Positions 1-6,589 of a stretch of DNA of 64,000 nt are shown here, in pieces. Under the pieces are notes generated by a model. That model saw only the letters and a program-made list of their open reading frames with translations. It was not told the DNA's origin and ran no database searches. The position numbers and the translations under genes were made by a program. The stretch comes from Gammaproteobacteria bacterium 45_16_T64 (GTDB lineage: Bacteria > Pseudomonadota > Gammaproteobacteria > Pseudomonadales > Ketobacteraceae): assembly GCA_002162955.1 (NCBI GenBank), contig MABD01000056.1:62001-126000 (forward strand), given 5' to 3'. The first letter of the stretch is position 1. Every line of letters starts with the position of its first letter.

Positions 1-619
1 CTTTTAATTTCAACTAATTGATTTATCTGCGATCTTTCTTTCGCTGCATTGCCAGTGATAATTACCCCATCTGTCTGGAAACCAAAATTTTCAGACAATA
101 AAAAAGCCCTCGCAGTCAGACTGGGAGAGCTTTCTTAGTGATTGGGCTTAATCATTTCACGTAAGCAGCATCTCTCCCAGCCAAATATGCATTGACTGTC
201 GGTGAATAACTGATGAATACGCGTTAATATTTTTCATGGGGCAATCATATAGATTTACAACAACACGTGTCAACTGAAAGCACCATGGATTTTCGTTAAG
301 ATTGGTTAGATGTAGAGATAGTTCGTTCCGGTATATAGGAATATTTTTATTACCTTAACCTATGACTTTTTTTCGTTTAATAAATAATTCATGACAATAA
401 AACGAGCAATCACCCAATATATTTCTATGGTTTTGAAAATACTGGAGCACTACTCTTGGCATTGAGAATAATTATGCTAAGCTATTCTCATATCACTGAG
501 GATATTTAGAAAACGTCACACTTAAGCGCATCACGTTATTCTTATTTATCAGAACTAACAATCATTTGACGCGCACGATTATGATCGGCAGATTAAGGCC
601 GAACAATACTCATATTTAA
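1..619. other. Left-edge region without a recognisable gene
   Basis: No convincing coding region is visible. A short minus-strand frame (about positions 98 to 1) is open to the window edge but begins only with TTG behind a terminator-like hairpin. It could be the start of a gene lying outside, or chance. An 8-bp inverted repeat TGAGAATA/TATTCTCA lies at 463-470 and 483-490. I infer no function for it. Confidence 0.4.
103..138. terminator. Bidirectional terminator-like hairpin
   Basis: AAAGCCCTC (103-111) pairs with GAGAGCTTT (125-133) with one mismatch, and an inner CAGT/ACTG helix extends it. On the minus strand it is followed by six Ts, on the plus strand by TTTCTT, so it could stop transcripts from either side. 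No gene that it obviously serves is in the window. Confidence 0.5.
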
Positions 620-648
620 CCCGGCTTCGAAAGACGCCGGGTTTTTTA
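620..648 (+). terminator. Strong plus-strand terminator, possibly of a small RNA
   Basis: CCCGGC (620-625) pairs with GCCGGG (636-641), followed by TTTTTTATT. This is a textbook intrinsic terminator reading rightward. There is no plus-strand gene upstream, so it may end a small RNA transcribed from about 480-560, or a transcript from further left. On the minus strand the T run is poor, so it is a weak candidate for ending the phosphoesterase gene next to it. Confidence 0.6.
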
Positions 649-703
649 TTGGTGTTTATAAATGCTAGTAAAATTATATAGTTATCATGCGAGTTGTCGG
701 TCA

Positions 704-1492
704 TCATAAGATAACGTGAGAGTTGGAATCTCTCTCTTTCCGTCCATTAATCTCAATACATTTGTAAGGATCATAATAGGGGTTCTCCTCACCAGGATAC
801 CCTTTCGGATTACAGTATACTTTGCAATTCCCCATATCGTACTCTGAACTATTGTGAAGATGCCCATGAATCCAATAATTCGGCTCCCGCATTGAGACCA
901 ACTCTGCCAAATCCGAAACATATGCGGACGTCGTAATATCCGTCCTCTTATTCACTGGCGCGGAATAAATGCTTGGAGCATGATGGCTAACCACAACATT
1001 GGTATCCCCGCTTAGAGCTTCGAGTGTTTTATCTAACCATCTTAGTGAATTCGCATGAATAATAGCAACATCTAGAGAGCGTAGTTTAGAATACCTGGGA
1101 GACTTACGGATTTTTTTATAGTCATTCATTACCTGCTGGCACTGATAACCCGCGATCCTCGGATCACCAAACAATTCAAAGTTCGTCCATAACGTACAAC
1201 CAATAAAGTTCACACCATCGATCTTGGCATGGTCATTTTCAAGTACATGAACATTGCTGCCTTGTGCTCTACTTTTTATTTCACCAATAAATTTTGGATG
1301 CGCCTTCCCGTAGTATTCGTGATTCCCCAATACATAAATTACAGGAATATTAGGGATATTCTCAGCGGCCCAAATTACACCTTTGTCCTTGGCATGAATA
1401 TCTCCTGCTAATACAACCACATCGGCATCGCAGGCAGGGTAGGTGTAATCTTCAAACTCGATGTGAAGATCACTTAATATATGTATTTTCAT
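704..1492 (-). CDS. Calcineurin-like metallophosphoesterase
   Basis: 262-residue protein of the calcineurin-like phosphoesterase family, a dinuclear-metal hydrolase of phosphomonoesters or phosphodiesters. The metal motifs occur in order: SDLH at residues 7-10, AGDIH near 30, LGNHE near 56, SHHAP near 170 and HGHLH near 211. There is no signal peptide, so it should be cytoplasmic. It is the last element on the minus strand after five tRNA genes and rtcB, about 70 nt beyond tRNA-His. That placement makes a 2',3'-cyclic or 3'-phosphate end-processing role on cleaved tRNA attractive, but this is inference; the substrate cannot be read from sequence. The start ATG has only a weak upstream purine stretch. 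Confidence 0.85.
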   Translation of the reverse strand: MKIHILSDLHIEFEDYTYPACDADVVVLAGDIHAKDKGVIWAAENIPNIPVIYVLGNHEYYGKAHPKFIGEIKSRAQGSNVHVLENDHAKIDGVNFIGCTLWTNFELFGDPRIAGYQCQQVMNDYKKIRKSPRYSKLRSLDVAIIHANSLRWLDKTLEALSGDTNVVVSHHAPSIYSAPVNKRTDITTSAYVSDLAELVSMREPNYWIHGHLHNSSEYDMGNCKVYCNPKGYPGEENPYYDPYKCIEINGRKERDSNSHVIL

Positions 1493-1562
1493 ATCTTAAC
1501 TCACTCTACGGTACTTACATACCGCGAGCCTAATTGTGATCTTCCATATGGATAGGAATAAA

Positions 1563-1639
1563 TGGGGTGAACGACGGGACTTGAACCCGCAACCGTCGGC
1601 ATCACAAGCCGAGAATCTACCAATTGATCTACGTCCACC
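1563..1639 (-). tRNA. tRNA-His (GTG)
   Basis: A full cloverleaf folds on the minus strand: acceptor GTGGACG/CGTTCAC, anticodon GTG (plus-strand complement at 1603-1605), T loop TTCAAGT and an encoded CCA. The extra G(-1) opposite C73, the histidine identity element, is present. The body differs from the usual gammaproteobacterial tRNA-His, which begins GTGGCTATAG, and looks phage-like. It is the fifth and last tRNA of the array. Confidence 0.95.
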
Positions 1640-1645
1640 ATAATA

Positions 1646-1723
1646 TGGCTGGCAGAGCAGGACTCGAACCTGCCTCCATCTCGGTTAACAGCCGAGTGCG
1701 CTCACCGGGAGTGCTATCTGCCA
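1646..1723 (-). tRNA. tRNA-Asn (GTT), divergent
   Basis: Acceptor TGGCAGA/TCTGCCA, anticodon stem CTCGG/CCGAG with anticodon GTT (complement at 1687-1689), T stem GCAGG/CCTGC and an encoded CCA. At 78 nt it has a long D loop, a D stem with an A:C mismatch and a T1:A72 acceptor end, quite unlike the standard chromosomal tRNA-Asn (TCCTCTGTAG...). It is likely a spare or decoy copy rather than the main tRNA-Asn. Only 6 nt separate it from tRNA-His. Confidence 0.92.
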
Positions 1724-1740
1724 AATTTTACTGGGTTAAT

Positions 1741-1814
1741 TGGAGCGGGATAAGGGAATTGAACCCTTGTAGGTAGCTTGGAAGGCTACTGCACGACCAC
1801 TATGCCAATCCCGC
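1741..1814 (-). tRNA. tRNA-Gly (TCC)
   Basis: Acceptor GCGGGAT/ATCCCGC, anticodon stem GTAGC/GCTAC with anticodon TCC (complement at 1780-1782), T loop TTCAATT and encoded CCA. It is a normal 74-nt tRNA shape, but its D arm and T arm differ from the usual tRNA-Gly(TCC). It lies third in the array, after a 103-nt spacer that carries a mini-ORF. Confidence 0.95.
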
Positions 1815-1833
1815 GCTGTACTTTTTGTTACTC

Positions 1834-1884
1834 TCAATTATTTGAGAGTATGGCTATACCATCAATGTCATCTTGATAACTCAT
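1834..1884 (-). CDS. Possible 16-codon mini-ORF inside the tRNA array
   Basis: In the spacer between tRNA-Lys and tRNA-Gly a minus-strand ATG follows a strong ribosome-binding site, AAGGAG, six nt upstream (plus complement 1891-1896). The frame encodes 16 residues (MSYQDDIDGIAILSNN) and then TGA. Its 3' end runs into a perfect 9-bp hairpin (1829-1837 / 1842-1850) with no T run. A Shine-Dalgarno of this quality inside a tRNA operon is unusual. It could be a translated minigene, a ribosome-loading site that affects RNA processing, or chance. I know of no homologue. Confidence 0.35.
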   Translation of the reverse strand: MSYQDDIDGIAILSNN

Positions 1885-1917
1885 GACGTTCTCCTTAAAA
1901 CAAATATCTATGTTAAC

Positions 1918-1993
1918 TGGTGCGCCCAGAAGGACTTGAACCTTCAACCACCCGATTAAAAGTCGGATGCTCTACCCATTGAGCTATAAGCGC
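1918..1993 (-). tRNA. tRNA-Lys (TTT)
   Basis: Acceptor GCGCTTA/TGGGCGC, D arm AGCTC...GAGC, anticodon TTT (complement at 1958-1960), T arm GAAGG TTCAAGT CCTTC and encoded CCA. The body differs from the common GGGTCGTTAG tRNA-Lys and resembles phage-borne tRNA-Lys. tRNA-Lys(UUU) is the established target of the anticodon nuclease PrrC, which is relevant given rtcB upstream. Confidence 0.95.
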
Positions 1994-2014
1994 ATAAACT
2001 CTCCCATCAAATGA

Positions 2015-2091
2015 TGGAGTACCGAGTCAGATTCGAACTGACGAACAATGGATTTGCAATCCACCCCTTTAGACCACTCAGGCATCGGTAC
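2015..2091 (-). tRNA. tRNA-Cys (GCA)
   Basis: Acceptor GTACCGA/TCGGTAC, anticodon stem GTGGA/TCCAT with anticodon GCA (complement at 2055-2057), T loop TTCGAAT and encoded CCA. The sequence is unlike the standard tRNA-Cys (GGCGCGTTAA...). It is the first tRNA of the array, starting about 36 nt after the T run of the leader terminator, so its transcription depends on readthrough of that terminator or on a promoter not seen here. Confidence 0.95.
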
Positions 2092-2126
2092 GTATTATTT
2101 TTAAACCACGTCACTTTTCATGAGGC

Positions 2127-2165
2127 AATAAAAAACCCCGGAAGGTTTTAGCCTTCCGGGGTTTT
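2127..2165 (-). terminator. Attenuator-like terminator in front of the tRNA array
   Basis: On the minus strand AAAACCCCGGAAGG (complement of 2152-2165) pairs with CCTTCCGGGGTTTT (complement of 2132-2145) around a 6-nt loop, followed by TTATTG. With its GC-rich stem and run of Ts it is a strong intrinsic terminator. It sits between the leader ORF and tRNA-Cys, so it controls entry into the tRNA genes. Its 5' arm contains GGAAGGC, which can alternatively pair with GCCTTCC of the preceding hairpin. Confidence 0.8.
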
Positions 2166-2189
2166 AGCATTTACTGCTGACCCTGTAAT

Positions 2190-2209
2190 GGAAGGCTGTA
2201 TCGCCTTCC
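2190..2209 (-). promoter_or_regulatory. Upstream hairpin competing with the terminator
   Basis: GGAAGGC (complement of 2203-2209) pairs with GCCTTCC (complement of 2190-2196) over a 6-nt loop, and an outer TGACC/GGTCA helix can extend it. The GCCTTCC arm is also exactly complementary to GGAAGGC (complement of 2151-2157) in the 5' arm of the terminator. The 1:2 and 3:4 pairing versus 2:3 pairing of classical attenuators is therefore available. The pairing is seen in sequence; the regulation is inferred. Confidence 0.55.
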
Positions 2210-2224
2210 CTTTCGGTCAAGCGA

Positions 2225-2356
2225 TTAGCTGAGGAGGTTCTTCCCCACAACATTATTTCTATGATTATTCTTGGCACAACACACAGACAATACGGAACAA
2301 CAACGCATACGCGCCGAAGTCTTCGTTTCTGTCTTATGCCAATGAATGGAAATCAT
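2225..2356 (-). CDS. Putative leader peptide of the tRNA array
   Basis: 43-codon ORF with GGAG six nt before its ATG (plus complement of GGAG at 2363-2366). The peptide has 4 Cys (two CC pairs at 19-20 and 26-27), 5 Asn (30, 31, 34, 35, 40), 4 Lys (8, 12, 29, 39), 3 His (5, 7, 32) and 1 Gly. So 17 of 43 residues belong to the five amino acids whose tRNAs follow, with Cys, Asn and His far above normal frequency. It ends about 60 nt before a strong terminator. This is the layout of an amino-acid leader peptide in ribosome-mediated attenuation. It is too short for homology to help, and translation is not proven. Confidence 0.6.
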   Translation of the reverse strand: MISIHWHKTETKTSARMRCCSVLSVCCAKNNHRNNVVGKNLLS

Positions 2357-2397
2357 GTGTTGCTCCAAATAATGTGTATCAGTAATCAATGTGGGTA

Positions 2398-2425
2398 ATT
2401 AAAACATACTTCCTGAAAAAGCCAA
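2398..2425 (-). promoter_or_regulatory. Candidate promoter of the leader/tRNA unit
   Basis: On the minus strand TTGGCT (complement of 2420-2425) and TTTAAT (complement of 2398-2403) are spaced by 16 nt. Initiation would fall near 2390, giving a leader of roughly 35 nt before the leader ORF. If real, the tRNA array is transcribed independently of rtcB, which ends at 2491. The -35 match is moderate. Confidence 0.4.
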
Positions 2426-2490
2426 GCGTTGTTTTGTTATTTTTGAAAATTAATTTTATTAATTTCAAATGCTTTAGTGATCATTTCTTA

Positions 2491-3915
2491 TCATCCTTTA
2501 AACGTTAGTAGCGGTTTCATCTTCGCTACCGGACTCACAATACCATTCTGAACCTGGACATCCACTACCGCATCAATATCCTTGTATGCAATCGGCGCCT
2601 CTTCAATCCGACGATCTTCTTTAAGGGTGATGCAGTCAACGCAAGTAAGTCCTAAATCCTTTCCATTGCGATTCAGCCGATACATTTCATGCCGTGGTTT
2701 TGCTCGACCAGCGCCGTGTGAGGCAGAACACAAAAAATTTTGATTACCTAACCCCATCATCAGATAGGACGAATGCCCCATTGATCCAGGAATAAGCACC
2801 GGCTGCCCTTCATGTGCAGGCGTTGCTCCCTTACGGTGAATAAAACAGTCATGCTCCTGCGTCACGATATTATGAGGCCCATCAAAAACCAATGGCATTT
2901 CAACATCGCTGCCAAATACCTCTCGCATACGCCGACGTACAATTTCCGCCAACAATAAACGATTCAGATTCGCGTAATTTGCCGCCGTATTCATTGCCGT
3001 AAGATAGTCACGCGCCAAATCCCCGTACAAAGGAAAAATACCGCTTTTAGGGTATCGCTCCCCACCGGGCCAAGCGCTTTTGGCTTTATCATTCCAGTAG
3101 TTACCCACGTGTTGACCCACCGCCCTTGAACCCGTATGGATCATTATCGACAGCTGACCTTTACGCAACCCCCAGTTAAACGCCTGCTTTCTATCACTAA
3201 TTTCATCAAGCGTTTGGAACTCCACGAAATGATTACCCCCACCAATGGTTGCCAGAGACGCATCACGGATATGGCTACGCTTCTCCGAAAGCAGACTCTC
3301 TGGTGCCCATTTACTATCACCGGATTCGCTGCCGCACTCAAAGACACGTTCCAATTCGCTTTCTAACTGATTAAAATCAGCCGATTGCAAATCACCCAGT
3401 GGGTGTTTTTTCATTTCATCGACCCATCCCAGCAATCCATGCTGAAACAACCCGTTAAAACAGGAGGGTGTCATTGGTAAGTCACGACTGCCGAGTAACA
3501 AATCCCCCCTCAACTTTTCCACTAACAGCGTTTTTTTCCTGTGCCAATGATCCATATCGATATCGGCGACATGCAGGCGCATACCGCAATGAATATCGGT
3601 ACCGATGGCTTGAGGAAGAATAAAGTTCGTGGTCGTCGACACCACTGCACCCACTGGCACAACCGATCCTGCGTGAAAATCTGGCGTTGCCCTAGCGGCA
3701 TTCACCATGCCACCGTGTGGATGATACACACCCGCAAATGCCACCAATTGCTTTAACGCTTTGTTATCTAAATCAAAATGCTCAGGCAATAGAATTTGTA
3801 CCGATGGAAAATCATCGACATTATTTTTGCTAACGCTATAGATACCGTTATTCTTACTAACGGTTAGACCTTGTTTATATAAAGCTTTTATAAGACGTGT
3901 GAGTGAAGTACTCAT
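2491..3915 (-). CDS. rtcB: RtcB-type RNA ligase
   Basis: RtcB joins RNA 2',3'-cyclic or 3'-phosphate ends to 5'-OH ends, using GTP and Mn2+, and repairs tRNAs cut in the anticodon loop. The core motifs are visible: GTDIHCGM with the metal-binding Asp and Cys, GGGNHF, an IHTGSR histidine, DGPHN, PGSMG and SASHGAGR with the guanylated-histidine region. I chose the internal ATG (complement 3913-3915) because GGAG lies 8 nt upstream of it; a GTG 14 codons earlier is the alternative. That gives 474 residues, longer than E. coli RtcB (408). No rtcA, rsr or prfH is adjacent. Instead the next elements on the strand are a leader ORF, five unusual tRNAs and a phosphoesterase, pointing to tRNA repair and replacement. 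Confidence 0.93.
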   Translation of the reverse strand: MSTSLTRLIKALYKQGLTVSKNNGIYSVSKNNVDDFPSVQILLPEHFDLDNKALKQLVAFAGVYHPHGGMVNAARATPDFHAGSVVPVGAVVSTTTNFILPQAIGTDIHCGMRLHVADIDMDHWHRKKTLLVEKLRGDLLLGSRDLPMTPSCFNGLFQHGLLGWVDEMKKHPLGDLQSADFNQLESELERVFECGSESGDSKWAPESLLSEKRSHIRDASLATIGGGNHFVEFQTLDEISDRKQAFNWGLRKGQLSIMIHTGSRAVGQHVGNYWNDKAKSAWPGGERYPKSGIFPLYGDLARDYLTAMNTAANYANLNRLLLAEIVRRRMREVFGSDVEMPLVFDGPHNIVTQEHDCFIHRKGATPAHEGQPVLIPGSMGHSSYLMMGLGNQNFLCSASHGAGRAKPRHEMYRLNRNGKDLGLTCVDCITLKEDRRIEEAPIAYKDIDAVVDVQVQNGIVSPVAKMKPLLTFKG

Positions 3916-4076
3916 TGCTGTCTCCAGTGCTCGAAGTGCCTCCTTTGGAGAAGACACAAAAAAATCCCACTCAATGAGGAGCGGTATTCGAGCAAGATTC
4001 AGCAGCCAGATAGGACATCTTGCGATTTGGTCGCGGACTATATAGTAGTTTACTCAGTGATTCAAACAATTTGTCA

Positions 4077-4102
4077 TTAGGGGAGTCACCTAACTCCCCT
4101 AA
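4077..4102 (-). terminator. Hairpin just after rhlE
   Basis: A perfect 9-bp inverted repeat TTAGGGGAG (4077-4085) / CTCCCCTAA (4094-4102) begins 7 nt beyond the rhlE stop. No clear T run follows on the minus strand, so it may act as a 3'-end stabilising hairpin or as a weak terminator. Confidence 0.5.
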
Positions 4103-4108
4103 TACGGT

Positions 4109-5449
4109 TTACTTCTTACGGTTTCGAAGCCAGGGATTATCAGCATCGGATTTAGCCGCAGAAGAACTTTCCGAAGATTTCTGCGGGCGATTAGTAGGCT
4201 TACTCCCTGCCTTTGCCCCCTTCGCTTTCGCTCGACTCTTATCCTGCTTGCCTTCTGACGGCTTCCGCGTCACGGCTCCCTTGCTGACAAAATTCAGATT
4301 AGAGACCGGCAATTCTTTTTTGGTAATAAACCCTTCGATATTTTTACGCTCAATAATCTGATCCAGACGGCGCTCAATCGCGCACAGTCGCTTGAAATCA
4401 TCCATAGAGACCAAGGACACCGCTTCACCGCAAGCCCCCGCTCGACCGGTTCGACCAATCCGGTGGATGTAATCATCCGCATCATCGGGTAGATCATAGT
4501 TGACCACACGGGTAAGTTCGTCGATATCAATACCTCGCGCGGCAATACCGGTGGCCACCAACAGACCAATTTTACCCGATTTAAAATCGGCGAGTATTTG
4601 CGTGCGGACGGCTTGGCTTCGACCACTATGAATTGACTCAGCGTTGATACCGCGCTTTTCGAGTTGGCCAACTAATTTCGCAGCACCGTGCTTGGTGCGA
4701 ATAAAAATAAGCGCTTGCGTCCATTCATGTTCTTTAATCAGGTGACTCAGCAGAGTCGACTTATTGTCCTTATCAACCGAAACTACCCACTGAGATATCT
4801 GTGGTGTTGATTCGCGATTATCCTCAATCGACACTTCGACGGGGTTATCGATCGCCCTCTCTGCTAATGACCGTACGCCCTCTGGCATCGTCGCGGAAAA
4901 CAACAGGTTCTGCCTGTGCTCAGGTAAGCGATCAATAATTTTATTGATATCACCAATAAACCCCATATCGAGCATTCTATCGGCCTCATCCAAGACCAAC
5001 ACTTCCAACTCATCAAAATGCAACGCTCGTTGATGAACCATGTCCAGCAATCGACCGGGAGTAGCAACGAGAATATCGATGCCATCGATCAACTGCTGTT
5101 TCTGCGGCTCCGAATCAACCCCACCATACATCGCCATCGATATCACATTCAGGTGCTTACCATACTGGACGATACTGGCCTCAACCTGTATCGCTAATTC
5201 ACGGGTAGGCACAAGGATCAGGGCACGCAGGCGTTTAGCGCGACGTTTACGCTCACCACTAAGGCGTTCCAAAATCGGCAACACAAAGCCCGCGGTTTTT
5301 CCCGTTCCCGTCTGAGCGGTAGCAATAAGATCCCTGCCCGACAAAATCGCTGGAATCGCCTTCTCTTGAATAGCCGTTGGGGTTTCATACCCCAACTCAC
5401 TAACGGCATCTAGAATAGGGGTACTTAAATTAAGTTTGGCGAATGTCAT
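4109..5449 (-). CDS. rhlE: DEAD-box RNA helicase, RhlE-like
   Basis: ATP-dependent RNA helicase of 446 residues. All DEAD-box motifs are present in order: Q motif (ETPTAIQEKAIP), AQTGTGKT, PTRELA, TPGRL, DEAD, SAT, a GIDI-containing motif V and HRIGRTGRAG. The C-terminal 80 residues are Lys/Arg/Ser-rich and low-complexity, typical of RhlE-type RNA-binding tails. Such helicases act in ribosome assembly and RNA turnover. It is transcribed toward rtcB, but about 190 nt and a hairpin lie between them, so an operon is not clear. Confidence 0.92.
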   Translation of the reverse strand: MTFAKLNLSTPILDAVSELGYETPTAIQEKAIPAILSGRDLIATAQTGTGKTAGFVLPILERLSGERKRRAKRLRALILVPTRELAIQVEASIVQYGKHLNVISMAMYGGVDSEPQKQQLIDGIDILVATPGRLLDMVHQRALHFDELEVLVLDEADRMLDMGFIGDINKIIDRLPEHRQNLLFSATMPEGVRSLAERAIDNPVEVSIEDNRESTPQISQWVVSVDKDNKSTLLSHLIKEHEWTQALIFIRTKHGAAKLVGQLEKRGINAESIHSGRSQAVRTQILADFKSGKIGLLVATGIAARGIDIDELTRVVNYDLPDDADDYIHRIGRTGRAGACGEAVSLVSMDDFKRLCAIERRLDQIIERKNIEGFITKKELPVSNLNFVSKGAVTRKPSEGKQDKSRAKAKGAKAGSKPTNRPQKSSESSSAAKSDADNPWLRNRKK

Positions 5450-5670
5450 GTGGGGTCTCGAATCTATGATTAGTTAACCGGCTGCCCGGTCAAGCGCTGC
5501 TAGCAGCAAAAAGAGGGGTAAAAATAGGGGTACAATATAACACATTAACGGGAATGACGGTCGCTAACTCCTTGCCCTAGCAAAATGACCCTATACCTCA
5601 CCAAGATTATGCGCCTCGCCCCATCTAACGTCTTGATTCGTAAAGCCCTTATCTATAGTGTGGTGCCAAC

Positions 5671-6540
5671 ATGAAGCAAGATACTACATCGACTACCCAT
5701 ACGATCTCAGCACTATTTCTGCGGGGGATCATTACCGCACCACTGAACATCCGAGCTAACCTCGGCGACCGGTGCGTGGACGCCGTTCTATTAGAAGACG
5801 GCAGTGTACAAATTGAAGCCCATCACCACCCTGACATTCATCAAGCAATGTTAGCCACCCATCGCGACAGCAGCAGTACCAGCGATGCCTGGCAATTTTG
5901 GTGCTGGTTGAGCGATAAGACTCAGATCTGGAACCCTCTTGAACATTTACGGGCGACACTCAACGCCCAATCCTCGCCAACAGAAATACGCACCAGCGAC
6001 AGCCATCCGCTTCGTATCGATTATATCAGCGTTCCACATGCTACCGGTCGAATAGGATTAACCTTCTGCCCCGGGAAACACTGCGAAGGCTTATACGGTG
6101 GCACTTGGCAGCGCGACTTGAACAAAGACTTGACCGTTATCGAAACCTCCGGTGGCAAGGTGCTTGTCTCCCTGATGGAAGGTCATGAATTTCCACTGCT
6201 AGGGCTTCCCGAATTTGCTGAAGCCCTAGCAAAGTCATCCATTGAATGGCTACACTTACCGATTCAAGATATGAACATTCCCACTGAGCAATTTGAACAG
6301 CAGTGGACGAGTATTGGGCCGGATCTGCATCAACGACTCGTCGATGGCGACACGATCATCATACACTGCCGTGGTGGGCTCGGTAGAACCGGATTACTCG
6401 CCGCTAGAATGCTGGTAGAAGCAGGGTTAGCCCCCGCAGATGCCGTCGCAAACGTACGTTCGGCAAGAGAACACGCCATAGAAACCTACGCTCAAGAACA
6501 CTATGTATTACACAAACGCTGGGCCTTAAATAAGCGTTAA
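5671..6540 (+). CDS. Dual-specificity (CDKN3-like) protein phosphatase
   Basis: 289 residues. The C-terminal half carries the Cys-based phosphatase signature HCRGGLGRTG (C-x5-R) near residue 231, with the LPIQDMNIP aspartate region before it, as in CDKN3-like phosphatases of bacteria. The N-terminal 90 residues are an unassigned domain. In other bacteria this phosphatase type is found with ADP-ribosylglycohydrolases (established association), but none is next to it here. It is followed after 49 nt by a kinase-fold fusion gene, so phosphatase and kinase may act on a common target. The substrate is unknown. Confidence 0.75.
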   Translation: MKQDTTSTTHTISALFLRGIITAPLNIRANLGDRCVDAVLLEDGSVQIEAHHHPDIHQAMLATHRDSSSTSDAWQFWCWLSDKTQIWNPLEHLRATLNAQSSPTEIRTSDSHPLRIDYISVPHATGRIGLTFCPGKHCEGLYGGTWQRDLNKDLTVIETSGGKVLVSLMEGHEFPLLGLPEFAEALAKSSIEWLHLPIQDMNIPTEQFEQQWTSIGPDLHQRLVDGDTIIIHCRGGLGRTGLLAARMLVEAGLAPADAVANVRSAREHAIETYAQEHYVLHKRWALNKR

Positions 6541-6589
6541 GTTATCGATAAACGCTAGCGGCAATCAACGCCCACCATAAGGAAAATGG

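Noticed and set aside
1-98. Open minus-strand frame at the left edge
   Set aside because: Begins only with TTG behind a terminator-like hairpin and runs off the window; too short to identify, so not called as a gene.
704-1492. cpdA-like assignment for the phosphoesterase at 704
   Set aside because: It shares the fold, but a better CpdA candidate with the standard neighbours lies at 47720-48517; the 704 gene is left as a generic phosphoesterase.
1563-2091. Phage or integrative element attached at the tRNA genes
   Set aside because: The tRNAs look phage-like, but no integrase, att-like repeat of a tRNA 3' end, or phage structural gene is in the window; cannot be supported.
4020-4361. 113-codon plus-strand ORF
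   Set aside because: It runs antisense through the rhlE 3' end, whose frame has clear DEAD-box homology; the antisense frame has no recognisable domain or ribosome-binding site.
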